DNA of 64,000 nucleotides from Panulirus ornatus (lineage: Eukaryota > Arthropoda > Malacostraca > Decapoda > Palinuridae), in contig NC_092225.1 in NCBI RefSeq assembly GCF_036320965.1, positions 72,329,108-72,393,107 of the forward strand. The letters are read 5' to 3'. Position numbers and translations under genes: made by a program. Shown here in pieces: positions 25,521 through 38,153 of this stretch (positions are counted from its first letter, which is position 1; every line of letters begins with the position of its first letter). Under the pieces are notes generated by a model, which made no database searches, was not told the origin of the DNA, and saw nothing but the letters and a program-made list of their open reading frames with translations.

Positions 25521-26314
25521 GTGATGTACAGCAGGACCAGCCGATGTACAGCAGGACCAGCTGATGTACAGCAGGACCAGCTGATGTACAGCAGGACCAG
25601 CTGATGTACAGCAGGACCAGCTAATGTACAGCAGGACCAGCTGATGTACAGCAGGACCAGCTGATGTACAGCAGGACCAGCTGATGTACAGCAGGACCAG
25701 CTGATGTACAGCAGGACCAGCTGATGTACAGCAGGACCAGCTAATGTACAGCAGGACCAGCTGATGTTTGATGTACAGCAGGACCAGCTGATGTACAGCA
25801 GGACCAGCTGATGTACAGCAGGACCAGCTGATGTACAGCAGGACCAGCTGATGTACAGCAGGACCAGCTGATGTACAGCAGGACCAGTTGATATTCTGCA
25901 GGACCAGCTGATGTACAGCAGGACCAGCTGATGTACAGCAGGACCAGCTGATGTACAGCAGGACCAGCTGATGTACAGCAGGACCAGTTGATATTCTGCA
26001 GGACCAGCTGATGTACAGCAGGACCAGCTGATGTACAGCAGGACCAGATGATGTACAGCAGGACCAGTTGATGTACAGCAGGACCAGTTGATATTCTGCA
26101 GGACCAGCTGATGTACAGCAGGACCAGATGATGTACAGCAGGACCAGTTGATGTACAGCAGGACCAGTTGATATTCTGCAGGACCAGCTGATGTACAGCA
26201 GGACCAGCTGATGTACAGCAGGACCAGTTGATGTACAGCAGGACCAGCTGATATTCTGCAGGACCAGCTGATGTACAGCAGGACCAGCTGATGTACAGCA
26301 GGACCAGCTGATGT
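25521..26314. repeat. 20-bp satellite, about 39 copies
   Basis: Unit form GATGTACAGCAGGACCAGCT. One seven-base insertion near 25765 shifts the phase. From 25889 onward about every third to sixth unit carries the variant TTGATATTCTGCAGGACCAG, so a loose higher-order pattern exists. Most units contain the palindromic E-box CAGCTG. Confidence 0.97.
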
Positions 26315-26339
26315 ATCACAGCGTCATTGTCTGTTTGAT

Positions 26340-26590
26340 GTCCTCCTTAATTATCCCATCTCTTTAAAGTCCCTAAATCCCCATATTGTATCCTCTTTGT
26401 AGTCCCTAAATCCCCATACCATATCCTCTTTTTATAGTCCCTAAACCCCCATATCATATCCTCTCTTTTAAAGTCCCTAAACCCTTAATTATCTCCTTTT
26501 CTTTAAACTCCCCAAATCTTCAATATATCCCCTCTCCCTTTAAACTCCCTCTTTCAACTCCCCTAAATCCCCCTCAATATCCCCCCCGTG
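26340..26590. repeat. Degenerate ~35-bp AT/C-rich repeat
   Basis: TTTAAAGTCCCTAAATCCCC-type units recur about seven times with variable spacing. Confidence 0.7.
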
Positions 26591-26831
26591 TCATTCAACT
26601 CCCTAGCCCCATCTTCCTACCAATTGTCTTCTGAGCGTGAACACCACCACGACTGGCGCCTGACCTCTGCCCTACTGGCTCCGGGGGCTCCACACACACA
26701 CACACACCACCGCAGGCACAACACCGCACCTCAAGACGACTCACCCTCACATCTACGGAGGCGAGCGTGCACCACGCTGGCTGGCACAACGCGTATTCCT
26801 CATCGCTGGAAAGAAAGGCTCTGTGGCTAGC
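26591..26831. other. No recognised feature
   Basis: Unique-looking spacer with a short (CA)n at 26690-26706. Confidence 0.5.
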
Positions 26832-26889
<58 letters not shown>

Positions 26890-26907
26890 GTGTGTGTGTG
26901 TGTGTGT
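26832..26907. repeat. (GT)n microsatellite
   Basis: GT tract with one GCGT interruption. Confidence 0.99.
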
Positions 26908-26999
26908 TACTTAATGCTAATGAGCTACGAGGCATTTTCATCACATATGTTGTGAGGATAAATTCTGACTTTCAACGTTCCCTGGGGTAAGTGGCTTGT

Positions 27000-27138
27000 A
27001 TGTGAGTGACCTATATATAAGTGACCTGTTTATAAGTGACCTGTATATAAGTGACCTGTTTATAAGTGACCTGTATATAAGTGACCTGTTCGTAAGGGAT
27101 CTGTAAGTGACCTGCATATAAGTGACCAGTACATAAGT

Positions 27139-27141
<3 letters not shown>
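27000..27141. repeat. 15-bp minisatellite interrupted by a LINE
   Basis: Unit GTGACCTGTATATAA, about nine copies. The same TATAAGTGACCTATATATA pattern resumes after the LINE at 27683-27705, so the LINE and its (TA)n lie inside this array. Confidence 0.9.

Positions 27142-27201
<60 letters not shown>
27142..27201. repeat. (TA)n tract, left flank of second LINE copy
   Basis: About 60 bases of TA directly before the element. Confidence 0.99.
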
Positions 27202-27203
<2 letters not shown>

Positions 27204-27594
27204 AGAGAATGAGTGAGGAAAGATTGACCAAGAGGATATATGTGTCGGAGGTGGAGGGAATGAGGAGAAGTGGGAGACCAAATTGGAGGTGGAAAGATGG
27301 AGTGAAAAAGATTTTGTGTGATCGGGGCCTGAACATGCAGGAGGGTGAAAGGAGGGCAAGGAATAGAGTGATTTGGAGCGATGTGGTATACCGGGGTTGA
27401 CGTGCTGTCAGTGGATTGAATCAAGGCATGTGAAGCGTCTGGGGTAAACCATGGAAAGCTGTGTAGGTATGTATATCTGCGTGTGTGGACGTATGTATAT
27501 ACATGTGTATGGGGGTGGGTTGGGCCATTTCTTTCGTCTGTTTCCTTGCGCTACCTCGCAAACGCGGGAGACAGCGAAAAAAAAAAAAAGAAAA

Positions 27595-27612
<18 letters not shown>
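27202..27612 (+). mobile_element. Second copy of the RTE-like LINE, 3' end only
   Basis: Nearly identical to 22825-23235 of the first copy. The frame 27202-27400 covers RMSEERLTKRIYVSEVEG, GRPNWRWKDGVKKIL and ends RVIWSDVVYRG with TGA at 27398-27400. This is nine codons beyond the premature stop of the first copy, so it probably shows the true C-terminus. The 3' UTR, the hairpin (27538-27574) and the A-rich tail follow. The tail has an internal G at a comparable place in both copies, which suggests part of the A tract is encoded in the template. It is 5'-truncated about 1 kb further in than the first copy. Confidence 0.93.
27538..27574 (+). other. Conserved hairpin at LINE 3' end, second copy
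   Basis: CTGTTTCC pairs with GGGAGACAG (one G-U) and TTGCG pairs perfectly with CGCAA around CTACCT. See the partner at 23154-23190. Confidence 0.6.

Positions 27613-27688
<76 letters not shown>
27612..27688. repeat. (TA)n tract, right flank of second LINE copy
   Basis: About 77 bases of TA after the A-rich tail, then AGTGACCTATATATA of the pre-existing 15-bp repeat. Confidence 0.99.
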
Positions 27689-27690
<2 letters not shown>

Positions 27691-27705
27691 TGACCTATAT
27701 ATACG

Positions 27706-27934
27706 TGATGACTATATCCCCAATACATGACGGGTCCTGGAAGTTATAAGTACACTGTTAAGTCATATCAATTAACGCAAGGCCTTCAACTTGCAAACCC
27801 TTGGCCTCGTGTCAGCGTACAGTTAACTCAACACCACTCGCTTGGGAAGGAGGTCAACACCAAATTAAAATAAAACGAAAAAAATAAAAATTTCTTTTTA
27901 AAGGAGACAAACTGGCAACGAGGCACACAAGAGA
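27706..27934. other. No recognised feature
   Basis: Unique-looking, AT-leaning spacer. Confidence 0.5.
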
Positions 27935-30365
27935 TGATATACGTAACACTCACTGTGTGGGTGGTAACTCAATACGTAACACTCACTGTGTGGGTGGTAA
28001 CTCAATACGTAACACTCACTGTGTGGGTGGTAACTCAATACGTAACACTCACTGTGTGGTTGGTAACTCAATGCGTAACACTCACTGTGTGGGTGGTAAC
28101 TCAATACGTAACACTCACTGTGTGGGTGGTAACTCATTACGTAACATTCACTGTGTGGGTGGTAACAATACGTAACACTGTGTGGATGGTAACTCAATAC
28201 GTAACATTCACTGTGTAGGTGGGAACTCAATACGTAACACTCACTGTGTGGGTGGTAACTCAATACGTAACACTCACTGTGTGGGTGGTAACTCAATACG
28301 TAACATTCACTGTGTGGGTGGTAACTCAATACGTAACACTCACTGTGTGGGTGGTAACTCAATACGTAACACTCACTGTGTGGGTGGTAACTCAATACGT
28401 AACATTCACTGTGTGGGTGGTAACTCAATACGTAACACGCACTGTGTGGGTGGTAACTCAATACGTAACACTCACTGTGTGGGTGGTAACTCAATACGTA
28501 ACACTCACTGTGTGGGTGGTAACTCATTACGTAACACTCACTGTGTGGGTGGTAACTCAATACGTAACACTCATTGTGTGGGTGGTAACTCATTACGTGA
28601 CACTCACTGTGTGGGTGGTAACTCATTACGTAACACTCACTGTGTGGGTGGTAACTTAATACGTAACACTCACTGTGTGGGTGGTAACTCATTACGTAAC
28701 ACTCACTGTGTGGGTGGTAACTCAATAGTAACACTCACTGTGTGGGTGGTAACTCAATACGTGACATTCACTGTGTGGGTGGTAACTCAATACGTAACAC
28801 TCACTGTGTGGGTGGTAACTCATTACGTGACACTCACTGTGTGGGTGGTAACTCATTACGTAACACGCAGTGTGGGTGGTAACTCAATACTTAACATTCA
28901 CTGTGTGGGTGGTAACTCAATACGTAACACTCACTGTGTGGGTGGTGACTCATTACGTAACACGCACTGTGTGGGTGGTAACTCATTACGTAACATTCAC
29001 TGTGTGGGTGGTAACAATACGTAACACTGTGTGGATGGTAACTCAATACGTAACATTCACTGTGTAGGTGGGAACTCAATACGTAACACTCACTGTGTGG
29101 GTGGTAACTCAATACGTAACACTCACTGTGTGGGTGGTAACTCAATACGTAACATTCACTGTGTGGGTGGTAACTCAATACGTAACACTCACTGTGTGGG
29201 TGGTAACTCAATACGTAACACTCACTGTGTGGGTGGTAACTCAATACGTAACATTCACTGTGTGGGTGGTAACTCAATACGTAACACGCACTGTGTGGGT
29301 GGTAACTCAATACGTAACACGCACTGTGTGGGTGGTAACTCAATACGTAACACTCACTGTGTGGGTGGTAACTCATTACGTAACACTCACTGTGTGGGTG
29401 GTAACTCAATACGTAACACTCACTGTGTGGGTGGTAACTCATTACGTGACACTCACTGTGTGGGTGGTAACTCATTAAGTAACACTCACTGTGTGGGTGG
29501 TAACTTGATACGTAACACTCACTGTGTGGGTGGTAACTCATTACGTAACACTCACTGTGTGGGTGGTAACTCAATACGTAACACTCACTGTGTGGGTGGT
29601 AACTCAATACGTAACATTCACTGTGTGGGTGGTAACTCAATACGCAACACTCACTTTGTGGGTGGTAACTCATTACGTGACACTCACTGTGTGGGTGGTA
29701 ACTCATTACGTAACACGCAGTGTGGGTGGTAACTCAATACGTAACATTCACTGTGTGGGTGGTAACTCAATACGTAACACTCACTGTGTGGGTGGTGACT
29801 CATTACGTAACACGCACTGTGTGGGTGGTAACTCAATACGTAACACTCACTGTGTGGGTGGTAACTCAATACGTAACACTCACTGTGTGGGTGGTAACTC
29901 AATACGTAACACTGTGTGGGTGGTAACTCAATACGTAACACGCACTGTGTGGGTGGTAACTCAATATGTAACACTCACTGTGTGGGTGGTAACTCAATAC
30001 GTAACACTCACTGTGTGGGTGGTAACTCAATACGTAACACTCACTGTGTGGGTGGTAACTCAATACGTAACACTCACTGTGTGGGTGGTAACTCAATACG
30101 TAACACGCACTGTGTGGGTGGTAACTCAATACGTAACACTCTGTGTGGGTGGTAACTCAATACGTAACACTCACTGTGTGGGTGGTAACTCAATACGTAA
30201 CACTCACTGTGCGGGTGGTAACTCAATACGTAACACGCCCTGTGTGGGTGGTAACTCAATACGCAACACGCACTGTGTGGGCGGTAACTCAATACGCAAC
30301 ACGCACTGTGTGGGTGGTAACTCAATACGTAACACTCACTGTGTGGGTGGTAACTCAATACTCAA
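27935..30365. repeat. 33-bp satellite, about 74 copies, with 849-bp duplication
   Basis: Unit core CACTGTGTGGGTGGTAACTC with a CAATACGTAACACT-type spacer. The period is 3 x 11, so both strands read open for up to 282 codons (NTHCVGGNSIR on plus, YHPHSECYVLS on minus). These are artefacts. A block carrying a shortened unit (GGTAACAATACG at 28161) and a GGGAACTC variant recurs 849 bases later (29010), so the array contains a ~0.85-kb tandem duplication. The last ~650 bases are more uniform. Confidence 0.98.
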
Positions 30366-30499
30366 TCACTAATTGTAAGGAAAATATGAATAATCATTGT
30401 CATCATAATGACTTATTATCATTAATGACAGTTAAAATGAGCGAGGGTTGCTTAAATGACAGGTTCGCTAACGTGGACTCGCTTACATCTTCCTGTGAT
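30366..30499. other. Short unique spacer
   Basis: AT-rich sequence between two arrays, nothing recognised. Confidence 0.5.
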
Positions 30500-30690
30500 G
30501 CCTCCGTGAGACACGCACACTCGCTAACATGTAGCGGACACCAGACGCACACTCGCTAACATGTAGCGGACACCAGACGCACACTCGCTAACATGTAGCG
30601 GACATCAGACGTACACTCGCTTTAATGGCGGACACCAGACGCACACTCGCTAACACAGCGGACACCAGACGCACACACGCTAACACAGCG
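30500..30690. repeat. 32-bp minisatellite, about 6 copies
   Basis: Core CGGACACCAGACGCACACTC plus GCTAACATGTAG. The later copies lose the ATGTAG part. Confidence 0.9.
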
Positions 30691-30779
30691 GAAGAACATA
30701 AATAACAGATATTTCCTGGGTTAGTTTTGGGCTATGTTAAACCTGACTGGTCTAACACAGCGTCACGGCGGGTTAATAA

Positions 30780-32518
30780 AGAATTCCTGTTAATAAAGAA
30801 AATAACCAATAAAACATCCATTAAATTCCTGTTAATAAAAACAACCAGTGAATTACAGTTAATAAAACATCCATTATAATGCTGGTAATAACACGACCAT
30901 TATAATCCTGGTAATAACACGACCATTATAATCCTGGTAATAACACGACCATTATAATCCTGGTAATAACACGACCATTATAATGCTGGTAATAACACGA
31001 CCATTATAATCCTGGTAAATAAACGACATTATAATCCTGGTAATAAAACACCCATTATAATCCTGGTAATAACACGACCATTATAATCCTGGTAATAACA
31101 CGACCATTATAATCCTGGTAATAAAACACCTATTATATCCTGGTAATAAAACACCCATTATATCCTGGTAATAAAACACCCATTATAATCCTGGTAATAA
31201 AACACCCATTATATCCTGGTAATAAAACACCCATTATAATCCTGGTAATAACACGACCATTATAATCCTGGTAATAAAACACCCATTATAATCCTGGTAA
31301 TAAAACACCCATTATAATCCTGGTAATAAAACACCCATTATAATCCTGGTAATAACAGGACCATTATAATCCTGGTAATAACACGACCATTATAATCCTG
31401 GTAATAACACGACCATTATAATGCTGGTAATAACACGACCATTATAATCCTGGTAATAACACGACCATTATAATCCTGGTAATAAAACACCCATTATAAT
31501 CCTGGTAATAAAACACCCATTATAATCCTGGTAATAACATGACCATTATAATCCTGGTAATAACACGACCATTATAATCCTGGTAATAACACGACCATTA
31601 TAATCCTGGTAATAAAACACCCATTATAATCCTGGTAATAACACGACCATTATAGTCCTGGTCATAACACGACCATTATAATCCTGGTAATAAAACACCC
31701 ATTATATCCTGGTAATAAAACACCCATTATAATCCTGGTAATAACACGACCATTATAATCCTGGTAATAACACGACCATTATAGTCCTGGTAATAACACG
31801 ACCATTATAATCCTGGTAATAAAACACCCATTATAATCCTGGTAATAAAACACCCATTATATCCTGGTAATAACACGCCCATTATAATCCTGGTAATAAC
31901 ACGACCATTATAATTCTGGTAATAAAACACCCATTATATCCTGGTAATAAAACCCCCATTATAATCCTGGTAATAAAACACCCATTATAATCCTGGTAAT
32001 AAAACACCCATTATAATCCTGGTAATAAAACCCCCATTATAATCCTGGTAATAAAACACCCATTATAATCCTGGTAATAAAACACCCATTATAATCCTGG
32101 TAATAACACGACCATTATAATCCTGGTAATAACACGACCATTATAATCCTGGTAATAACACGACCATTATAATGCTGGTAATAACACGACCATTATAATC
32201 CTAGTAATAACACGACCATTATAATCCTGGTAATAACACGCCCATTATAATCCTGGTAATAAAACACCCATTATATCCTGGTAATAAAACACCCATTATA
32301 TCCTGGTAATAAAACACCCATTATATCCTGGTAATAAAACATCCATTATATCCTGGTAATAACACGACCATTATAATCCTGGTAATAAAACACCCATTAT
32401 AATCCTGGTAATAAAACATCCATTATAATCCTGGTAATAACACGACCATTATAATCCTGTTAATAAAACATCCATTATAATCCTGGTAATAAAACACCCA
32501 TTATAATCCAAGTAATAA
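30780..32518. repeat. 26-bp AT-rich satellite, about 64 copies
   Basis: Core CATTATAATCCTGGTAATAA followed by either AACACC or CACGAC. The two end types occur in runs rather than at random, and a one-base-shorter unit (ATTATATCC) occurs mainly with AACACC. The first copies (30780-30880) are diverged TTAATAAAA-rich forms. Confidence 0.97.
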
Positions 32519-32619
32519 AACACTCGTTAGATTGCCGTTGGCCGGACTCCCATTCATACCTGCCTCGTCTGATGCATGTGGAACACCCGCGCTAGTACGG
32601 TCTCCTGTGTCACACTCAC
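32519..32619. other. Short unique spacer
   Basis: Nothing recognised. Confidence 0.5.
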
Positions 32620-32960
32620 CCAAGGTGGAGCAACAGGAACATCCTAGGGGGAACAGGAACATACTAGGTGGAACAACAGGAACATCCTAGGGGGAACAGG
32701 AACATACTAGGTGGAACAACAGGAACATCCTAGGTGGAACAACAGGAACATCCTAGGTGGAACAACAGGAACATCCTAGTTGGAACAACAGGAACATCCT
32801 AGGTGGAACAACAGGAACATCCTAGTTGGAACAACAGGAACATCCTAGGTGGAACAACAGGAACATCCTAGTTGGAACAACAGGAACATCCTAGGGGGAA
32901 CAGGAACATCCTAGGTGGAACAACAGGAACATCCTAGGTGGAACAACAGGAACATCGGAA
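32620..32960. repeat. 23-bp minisatellite, about 15 copies
   Basis: Core CTAGGTGGAACAACAGGAAC with GTTGG and GGGGG variants. Three units lack the CAACAG part. Confidence 0.95.
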
Positions 32961-33350
32961 ATATCCAAGATGGAACAACAGGAGCATCAGAAATATCTTA
33001 GATGGAACAGAATCATCAACAGTATCCTAGGTGGAGCAACAGTATCATCAACGGTATCCTAGGTGGAGCAACATCAACGGTATCCTAGGTGGAGCAACAG
33101 TAACATCAACGGTATCCTAGGTGGAGCAACATCAACGGTATCCTAGGTGGAGCAACAGTAACATCAACGGTATCCTAGGTGGAGCAATAGCAACATCAAC
33201 GGTATCCTAGGTGGAGCAACAGTAACATCAACGGTATCCTAGGTGGAGCAATAGCAACATCAACGGTATCCTAGGTGGAGCAACAGTAACATCAACGGTA
33301 TCCTAGGTGGAGCAATAGCAACATCAACGGTATCCTAGGTGGAACAACAG
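32961..33350. repeat. Related 26/32-bp minisatellite
   Basis: Core GGTATCCTAGGTGGAGCAAC, with units alternating between a 32-bp form (extra CAGTAA or TAGCAA) and a 26-bp form. It shares CCTAGGTGGA with the array to its left, so the two arrays have a common ancestor. Confidence 0.93.
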
Positions 33351-33464
33351 AAGAACAGCAACAACAGACGACAAAAGCAGCCAGGCTAGAGCCCAGGACC
33401 TGCAGCAGCAGAACGTAAGATAAGATAAGGTACCGCATCACTGTCACCGCAGATGTGCAGCAGC

Positions 33465-35240
33465 CGCTGCAGTATTCAAGGTGATGTGCAGCAGATGTAG
33501 CGGTATTCAAGGTGATGTGCAGCTGAGGTAGCAGTATTCAAGGTGATGTGCAGCAGATGTAGCAGTATTCAAGGTGATGTGCAGCAGAAGTAGAGGTATT
33601 TAAGGTGATGTGCAGCAGATGTAGCAGTATTCAAGAAGATGTGCAGCAGATGTAGCAGTATTCAAGGTGATGAGCAGCAGAAGTAGCAGTATTCAAGGTG
33701 ATGTGCAGCAGATGTAGCAGTATTCAAGATGTGCAGCAGATGTAGCAGTATTCAAGGTGATGTGCAGCAGAAGTAGCAATAGTCAAGGTGATGTGCAGCA
33801 GAGGTAGCAGTATTCAAGGTGATGTGCAGCAGAAGTAGCAGTATTCAAGGTGATGTGCAGCAGATGTAGCAGTATTCAAGAAGATGTGCAGCAGATGTAG
33901 CAGTATTCAAGGTGATGAGCAGCAGAAGTAGCAGTATTCAAGGTGATGTGCAGCAGATGTAGCAGTATTCAAGAAGATGTGCAGCAGATGTAGCAGTATT
34001 CAAGGTGATGTGCAGCAGAAGTAGCAGTATTCAAGGTGATGTGCAGCAGATGTAACAGTTTTCAAGGTGATGTGCAGCAGAAGTAGCAGTATTCAAGGTG
34101 ATGTGCAGCAGATGTAGCAGTATTCAAGGTGATATGCAGCAGAAGTAGCAGTATTCAAGGTGATGTGCAGCAGATGTAACAGTTTTCAAGGTGATGTGCA
34201 GCAGAAGTAGCAGTATTCAAGGTGATGTGCAGCAGATGTAGCAGTATTCAAGGTGATGTGCAGCAGATGTAGCAGTTTTCAAGGTGATGTGCAGCAGAGG
34301 GAGCAGTATTCAAGGTGATGTGCAGCAGATGTAGCAGTATTCAAGGTGATGTGCAGCAGAGGTAGCAGTATTCAAGGTGATGTGCAGCAGAGGTAGCAGT
34401 ATTCAAGGTGATGTGCAGCAGATGTAGCAGTATTCAAGGTGATGTGCAGCAGAAGTAGCAGTATTCAAGGTGATGTGCAGCAGATGTATCAGTATTCAAG
34501 GTGATGTGCAGCAGAGGTAGCAGTATTCAAGGTGATGTGCAGCAGATGTAGCAGTATTCAAGGTGATGTGCAGCAGACGTAGCAGTATTCAAGGTGATGT
34601 GCAGCAGATGTAACAGTTTTCAAGGTGATGTGCAGCAGATGTAGCAGTATTCAAGGTGATGTGCAGCAGAAGTAGCAGTATTCAAGGTGATGTGCAGCAG
34701 AGGTAGCAGTATTCAAGGCGATGTGCAGCAGAGGTAGCAGTATTCAAGGTGATGTGCAGCAGAAGTAGCAGTATTCAAGGTGATGTGTAGCAGATGTAGC
34801 AGTATTCAAGGTGATGTGCAGCAGAAGTTGCAGTATTCAAGGTGATGTGCAGCAGATGTAGTAGTATTCAAGGTGATGTGCAGCAGATGTAGTAGTATTC
34901 AAGGTGATGTGCAGCAGAAGTAACAGTATTCAAGGTGATGTGCAGCAGAAGTAGCAGTATTCAAGGTGATGTGCAGCAGAGGTAGCAGTATTTAAGGTCA
35001 TGTGCAGCAGATGTAGCAGTATTCAAGGTGATGTGCAGCAGATGTAGCAGTATTCAAGGTGATGTGTGGCCGCAGCGGTAGCAGATGCAGTATTCAAGGT
35101 AACATGCAGCAGCAGAGGCAGTATTTAAAGTGATGTGCAGCAGAAGCCATATTCAAGTTGATGTACAGCTGCAGCAGCAGCAGAAACAGTATTCAACGTG
35201 ATGTGCAGCAGATGTAGCAGTATTCAAGGTGATGTGCAGC
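33465..35240. repeat. 31-bp satellite, about 57 copies
   Basis: Core GTATTCAAGGTGATGTGCAG with AGATGTAGCA, AGAAGTAGCA or AGAGGTAGCA linkers. A few units are short (AAGAAGATGTG or AAGATGTG). Each unit contains CAGCAG. At the right edge the array grades into longer CAG runs. Confidence 0.97.
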
Positions 35241-35640
35241 AGCAGCAGCAGCAGAAGCATCTACGGCAGCAGGACAAGTTGTGCAGCAGCTGCGCCACGC
35301 GTATACCAGCTGTGCGCACCAGCAGAGCCCCTGGTGTTGACAGGGGTACAACAGCTGTAACAGTCTGGATGGAACATAGCTACAGACACAGCTGGACGCA
35401 CCAAACAGCAGCTTCCTGCAGCTGGGACGCAGCTGCTGAGGCAGCATCAGTGTCTGACACGGAAGGGGAGGAGGAGGGGGGGAAGCCAAGTTCGACAGTG
35501 GCGTCCAAAGTGTTGTGCAACAGCAACAGTAAGGGCAACAGGAACAGCAGCAGTAGCATGAGCAGCAGCAGCAGCAGCAGCAGCTGTAGCATGAGCAGCA
35601 GCTGTATCCAGCCAGCGTCGGTGTGCAGGAGTGGGCCACA
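35160..35640. repeat. CAG/AGC-rich region
   Basis: Interrupted CAG triplets at 35168-35185, 35238-35256 and 35548-35608. The plus frame 35198-35650 reads Q- and S-rich (QQQQQQ, SSSSSSSSS) and the minus frame reads C-rich. Both reflect the triplets. No domain is seen, so I do not call a gene. Confidence 0.8.
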
Positions 35641-35900
35641 CCAGACCTGACTTGGTCGTCGAGCTGCTGAGTATTGATTCCTGCTGGGACGGTGGGGTCC
35701 CGGACTTACTACCCCACCCCCCCTCTCCCACACCATCCCACATCCCATCCCATCCCATCCCTCCTCCAGGCCACCACCTCTTCCCTCCCCTCCCACCCTG
35801 AGTCTACCATGAACCACCCCCTCATCACCAACACTCCCCCCCTCCAACGCACATGGTTCCATTGGATCCTCCCATTTCCAGGCTACCATGAGGCCCTCCC
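35641..35900. other. C-rich, no gene recognised
   Basis: Pyrimidine-rich plus strand with CATCCCATCC repeats near 35738-35760. Confidence 0.5.
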
Positions 35901-36070
35901 CATGATGGGGCGACCGATAGAGAGGGGCTGGCGGGGGCTCCCATCCCGAGCTGGAGCTACCATGAGTCCCTCCCCATGATGGGGCTACAGATAGAGAGGG
36001 GCTGGAGGGAGCTCCCATCCCGAGCTGGAGCTACCATGAGGCCCTTCCCATGACCACCCCCCCCCCCACA
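35901..36070. repeat. ~70-bp direct repeat, two copies plus
   Basis: GCTCCCATCCCGAGCTGGAG at 35937 and 36009, with GATAGAGAGGGGCTGG at 35915 and 35989. Both copies contain the ACCATGAG motif that dominates the next 1.7 kb. Confidence 0.85.
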
Positions 36071-37140
36071 CACCAGCCCAGCCCTCTAATGCTGATGCTG
36101 TCATGGTGCCCGGCCCTCCCTTAGCCCTCCCTCCCTCCTCATTAATGCCCTCCATACATTTCCTCCTGTCTTTCCTCTCGCCCGGAGGTGGCCATGATGG
36201 GGGGGGGGGGGGGAGGTGGCCATGTCGGCCATCATATGAAAGACGAGAACCCCTCCCATGGTCCCTTCGTGGCCTCCCATGCAAAGCTTACCATGAGGCC
36301 TGTTTATACTCCCACCCTGGCCTTGTTACGCTGGTGCTACCGTGCGCCTCCCATGGTCCTACTCTCCCCTCCCACGTTAGGGGTACAGGAGACCGACCCC
36401 CCCCCCTCTTGAACCACCCAGACCTCCCATGGTACGACGAGACTACCATGACTTACAAAGGTTCTGACGTCACTATGGGATACCATGAAACTGCAGGGAA
36501 AACGGGGCTTCCATGATGCTGAGGTTACCATGAGGCTGCCACGACACCATGAGATTTCCACCATACTAGCGCTACCATGAGTCGCCATGATGCTCATACA
36601 CTACCATGAGGCTTTCATGGTGATGCTGTCACATGGTCTCCCATGACTGTGTGTTACCATTACCACATGAGGTAACGAGAGGCAACACTGAGGTTCCATG
36701 GTTACCATGAGTCTGTTACCATGACTGTTCGGGCTACCATGAAGTGCCAGAATACCAAGACTGCCATGAGCCTTCCACATAACTGAAGTCACCATGAGAC
36801 AATCATGATGGTGAAGACTTCGCATGGTTACCATGAACTGCCACGGTGAGGAAGCCACCATGAGTCTGTGGCTACCTTGTGGGCAGCCGAGACGCTTCGG
36901 CTACCATGAGAATGGCACATGACGGTGGATACCATGACGCTGAGAGCATACCTGCGCTCTGCCATGACGACGAGAACACCATGAGACCCCCTGCCATGAT
37001 GCTCCGTCTGCCATAGTCATGAGCATATTAAGAAATTGCCTCAAAGGTATGATGGTGGAACTCCATATCGTAAAGTTCCCATTACCATGTGACGTCATAA
37101 AAGAAAACCATGGAAATGAAGCTAATTAAAGGGGTACCAT
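36071..37140. repeat. Diverged ACCATGAG-motif family
   Basis: ACCATGAG, ACCATGAC or GCCATGA recurs every ~20-40 bases amid diverged sequence. G and C runs occur at 36199-36212 and 36055-36068. It appears to be the old edge of the clean 30-bp array that follows. Confidence 0.7.
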
Positions 37141-37670
37141 AATACTGAGGCTACCATGAGGCTCTGCCAGGCTCTGCTGTGAAGCTGAGGCTACCATGAG
37201 GCTCTGCTGTGAAGCTGAGGCTACCATGAGGCTCTGCTGTGAAGCTGAGGCTACCATGAGGCTCTGCTGTGAAGCTGACGCTACCATGAGGCTCTGCTGT
37301 GAAGCTGACGCTACCATGAGGCTCTGCTGTGAAGCTGAGGCTACCATGAGGCTCTGCTGTGAAGCTAGGCTACCATGAGCTCTGCTGTCAAGTGAGGGGC
37401 TCCATCGAGTCCTCTCATGTGAGCTAAGGCATACCATGAAAGAGCTATTAGCCTTAACTGAGGCTACCATGAGGCTCTGCTGTGAAGCTGACGCTACCAT
37501 GAGGCTCTGCTGTGAAGCTGACGCTACCATGAGGCTCTGCTGTGAAGCTGAGCTACCATGAGGCTCTGCTGTGAAGCTGAGGCTACCATGAGGCTCTGCT
37601 GTGAAGCTGACGCTACCATGAGGCTCTGCTGTGAAGCTGAGGCTACCATGAGGCTCCACAAGAAGGCTGA
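37141..37670. repeat. 30-bp satellite, about 15 copies
   Basis: Core GGCTCTGCTGTGAAGCTGAG then GCTACCATGA. A diverged block at 37365-37450 splits it into two clean runs. The period is a multiple of three, giving MRLCCEAEAT-type repeat frames on plus and FTAEPHGSL on minus, both artefacts. Confidence 0.97.
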
Positions 37671-37785
37671 GGCCAGTGTGTGCGTGGCTCTGGTACTGTG
37701 TGTCATGGGGGGAGAGAGTGTGTGTGACACCTGTGCTGCCCCCGTGTTTTTGTACCATGTCTTTACCCCTATGAATGTACACACC

Positions 37786-37792
<7 letters not shown>

Positions 37793-37832
<40 letters not shown>
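37793..37832. repeat. (CA)n microsatellite
   Basis: CA tract of about 40 bases preceded by CACC repeats. Confidence 0.98.
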
Positions 37833-37835
<3 letters not shown>

Positions 37836-38153
37836 GGGTCCTGGGACAGCCAGCGGGGCGACGGGGCACCCACACCTCTCCCTCACACTCACCACCAAAC
37901 ATCCTTCAACCCGACATAGCTCCTGGACTAACCCACCGTGCTTGGACGGGCTGCTGTTACCACACCACCGACGGAGGCTAGTGCACGATGAGCCACCGTC
38001 TCCCGGGAGCAATAATACGCAGAGGGTTTACACCCGCCCGACGTCAAACGGTGTAGCCGCCATGAACCTCGAGCCCAACGCCCCGTAATGTCGCAGGCGA
38101 CTGCGAGCCGCCTTGGCGGCGCGACCACGCCAATCACAGATGCATTAGCAGTG
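37833..38153. other. No recognised feature
   Basis: GC-rich unique-looking spacer, nothing recognised. Confidence 0.5.

Noticed and set aside
27898..30559. Long open frames on both strands (up to 282 codons) with 11-residue repeats
   Set aside because: The 33-bp tandem repeat has a period divisible by three, so open frames arise on both strands at once. No start context or unique flanking domain.
33465..35240. TCAAGGTGA in the 31-bp unit as an FTZ-F1 or SF-1 type site
   Set aside because: It differs from the TCAAGGTCA consensus at a contact base in nearly all units, so binding is doubtful.
35198..35650. Q- and S-rich plus frame, C-rich minus frame
   Set aside because: Both reflect CAG/AGC triplets at the edge of the 31-bp satellite. 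No domain, no homology I can recall.
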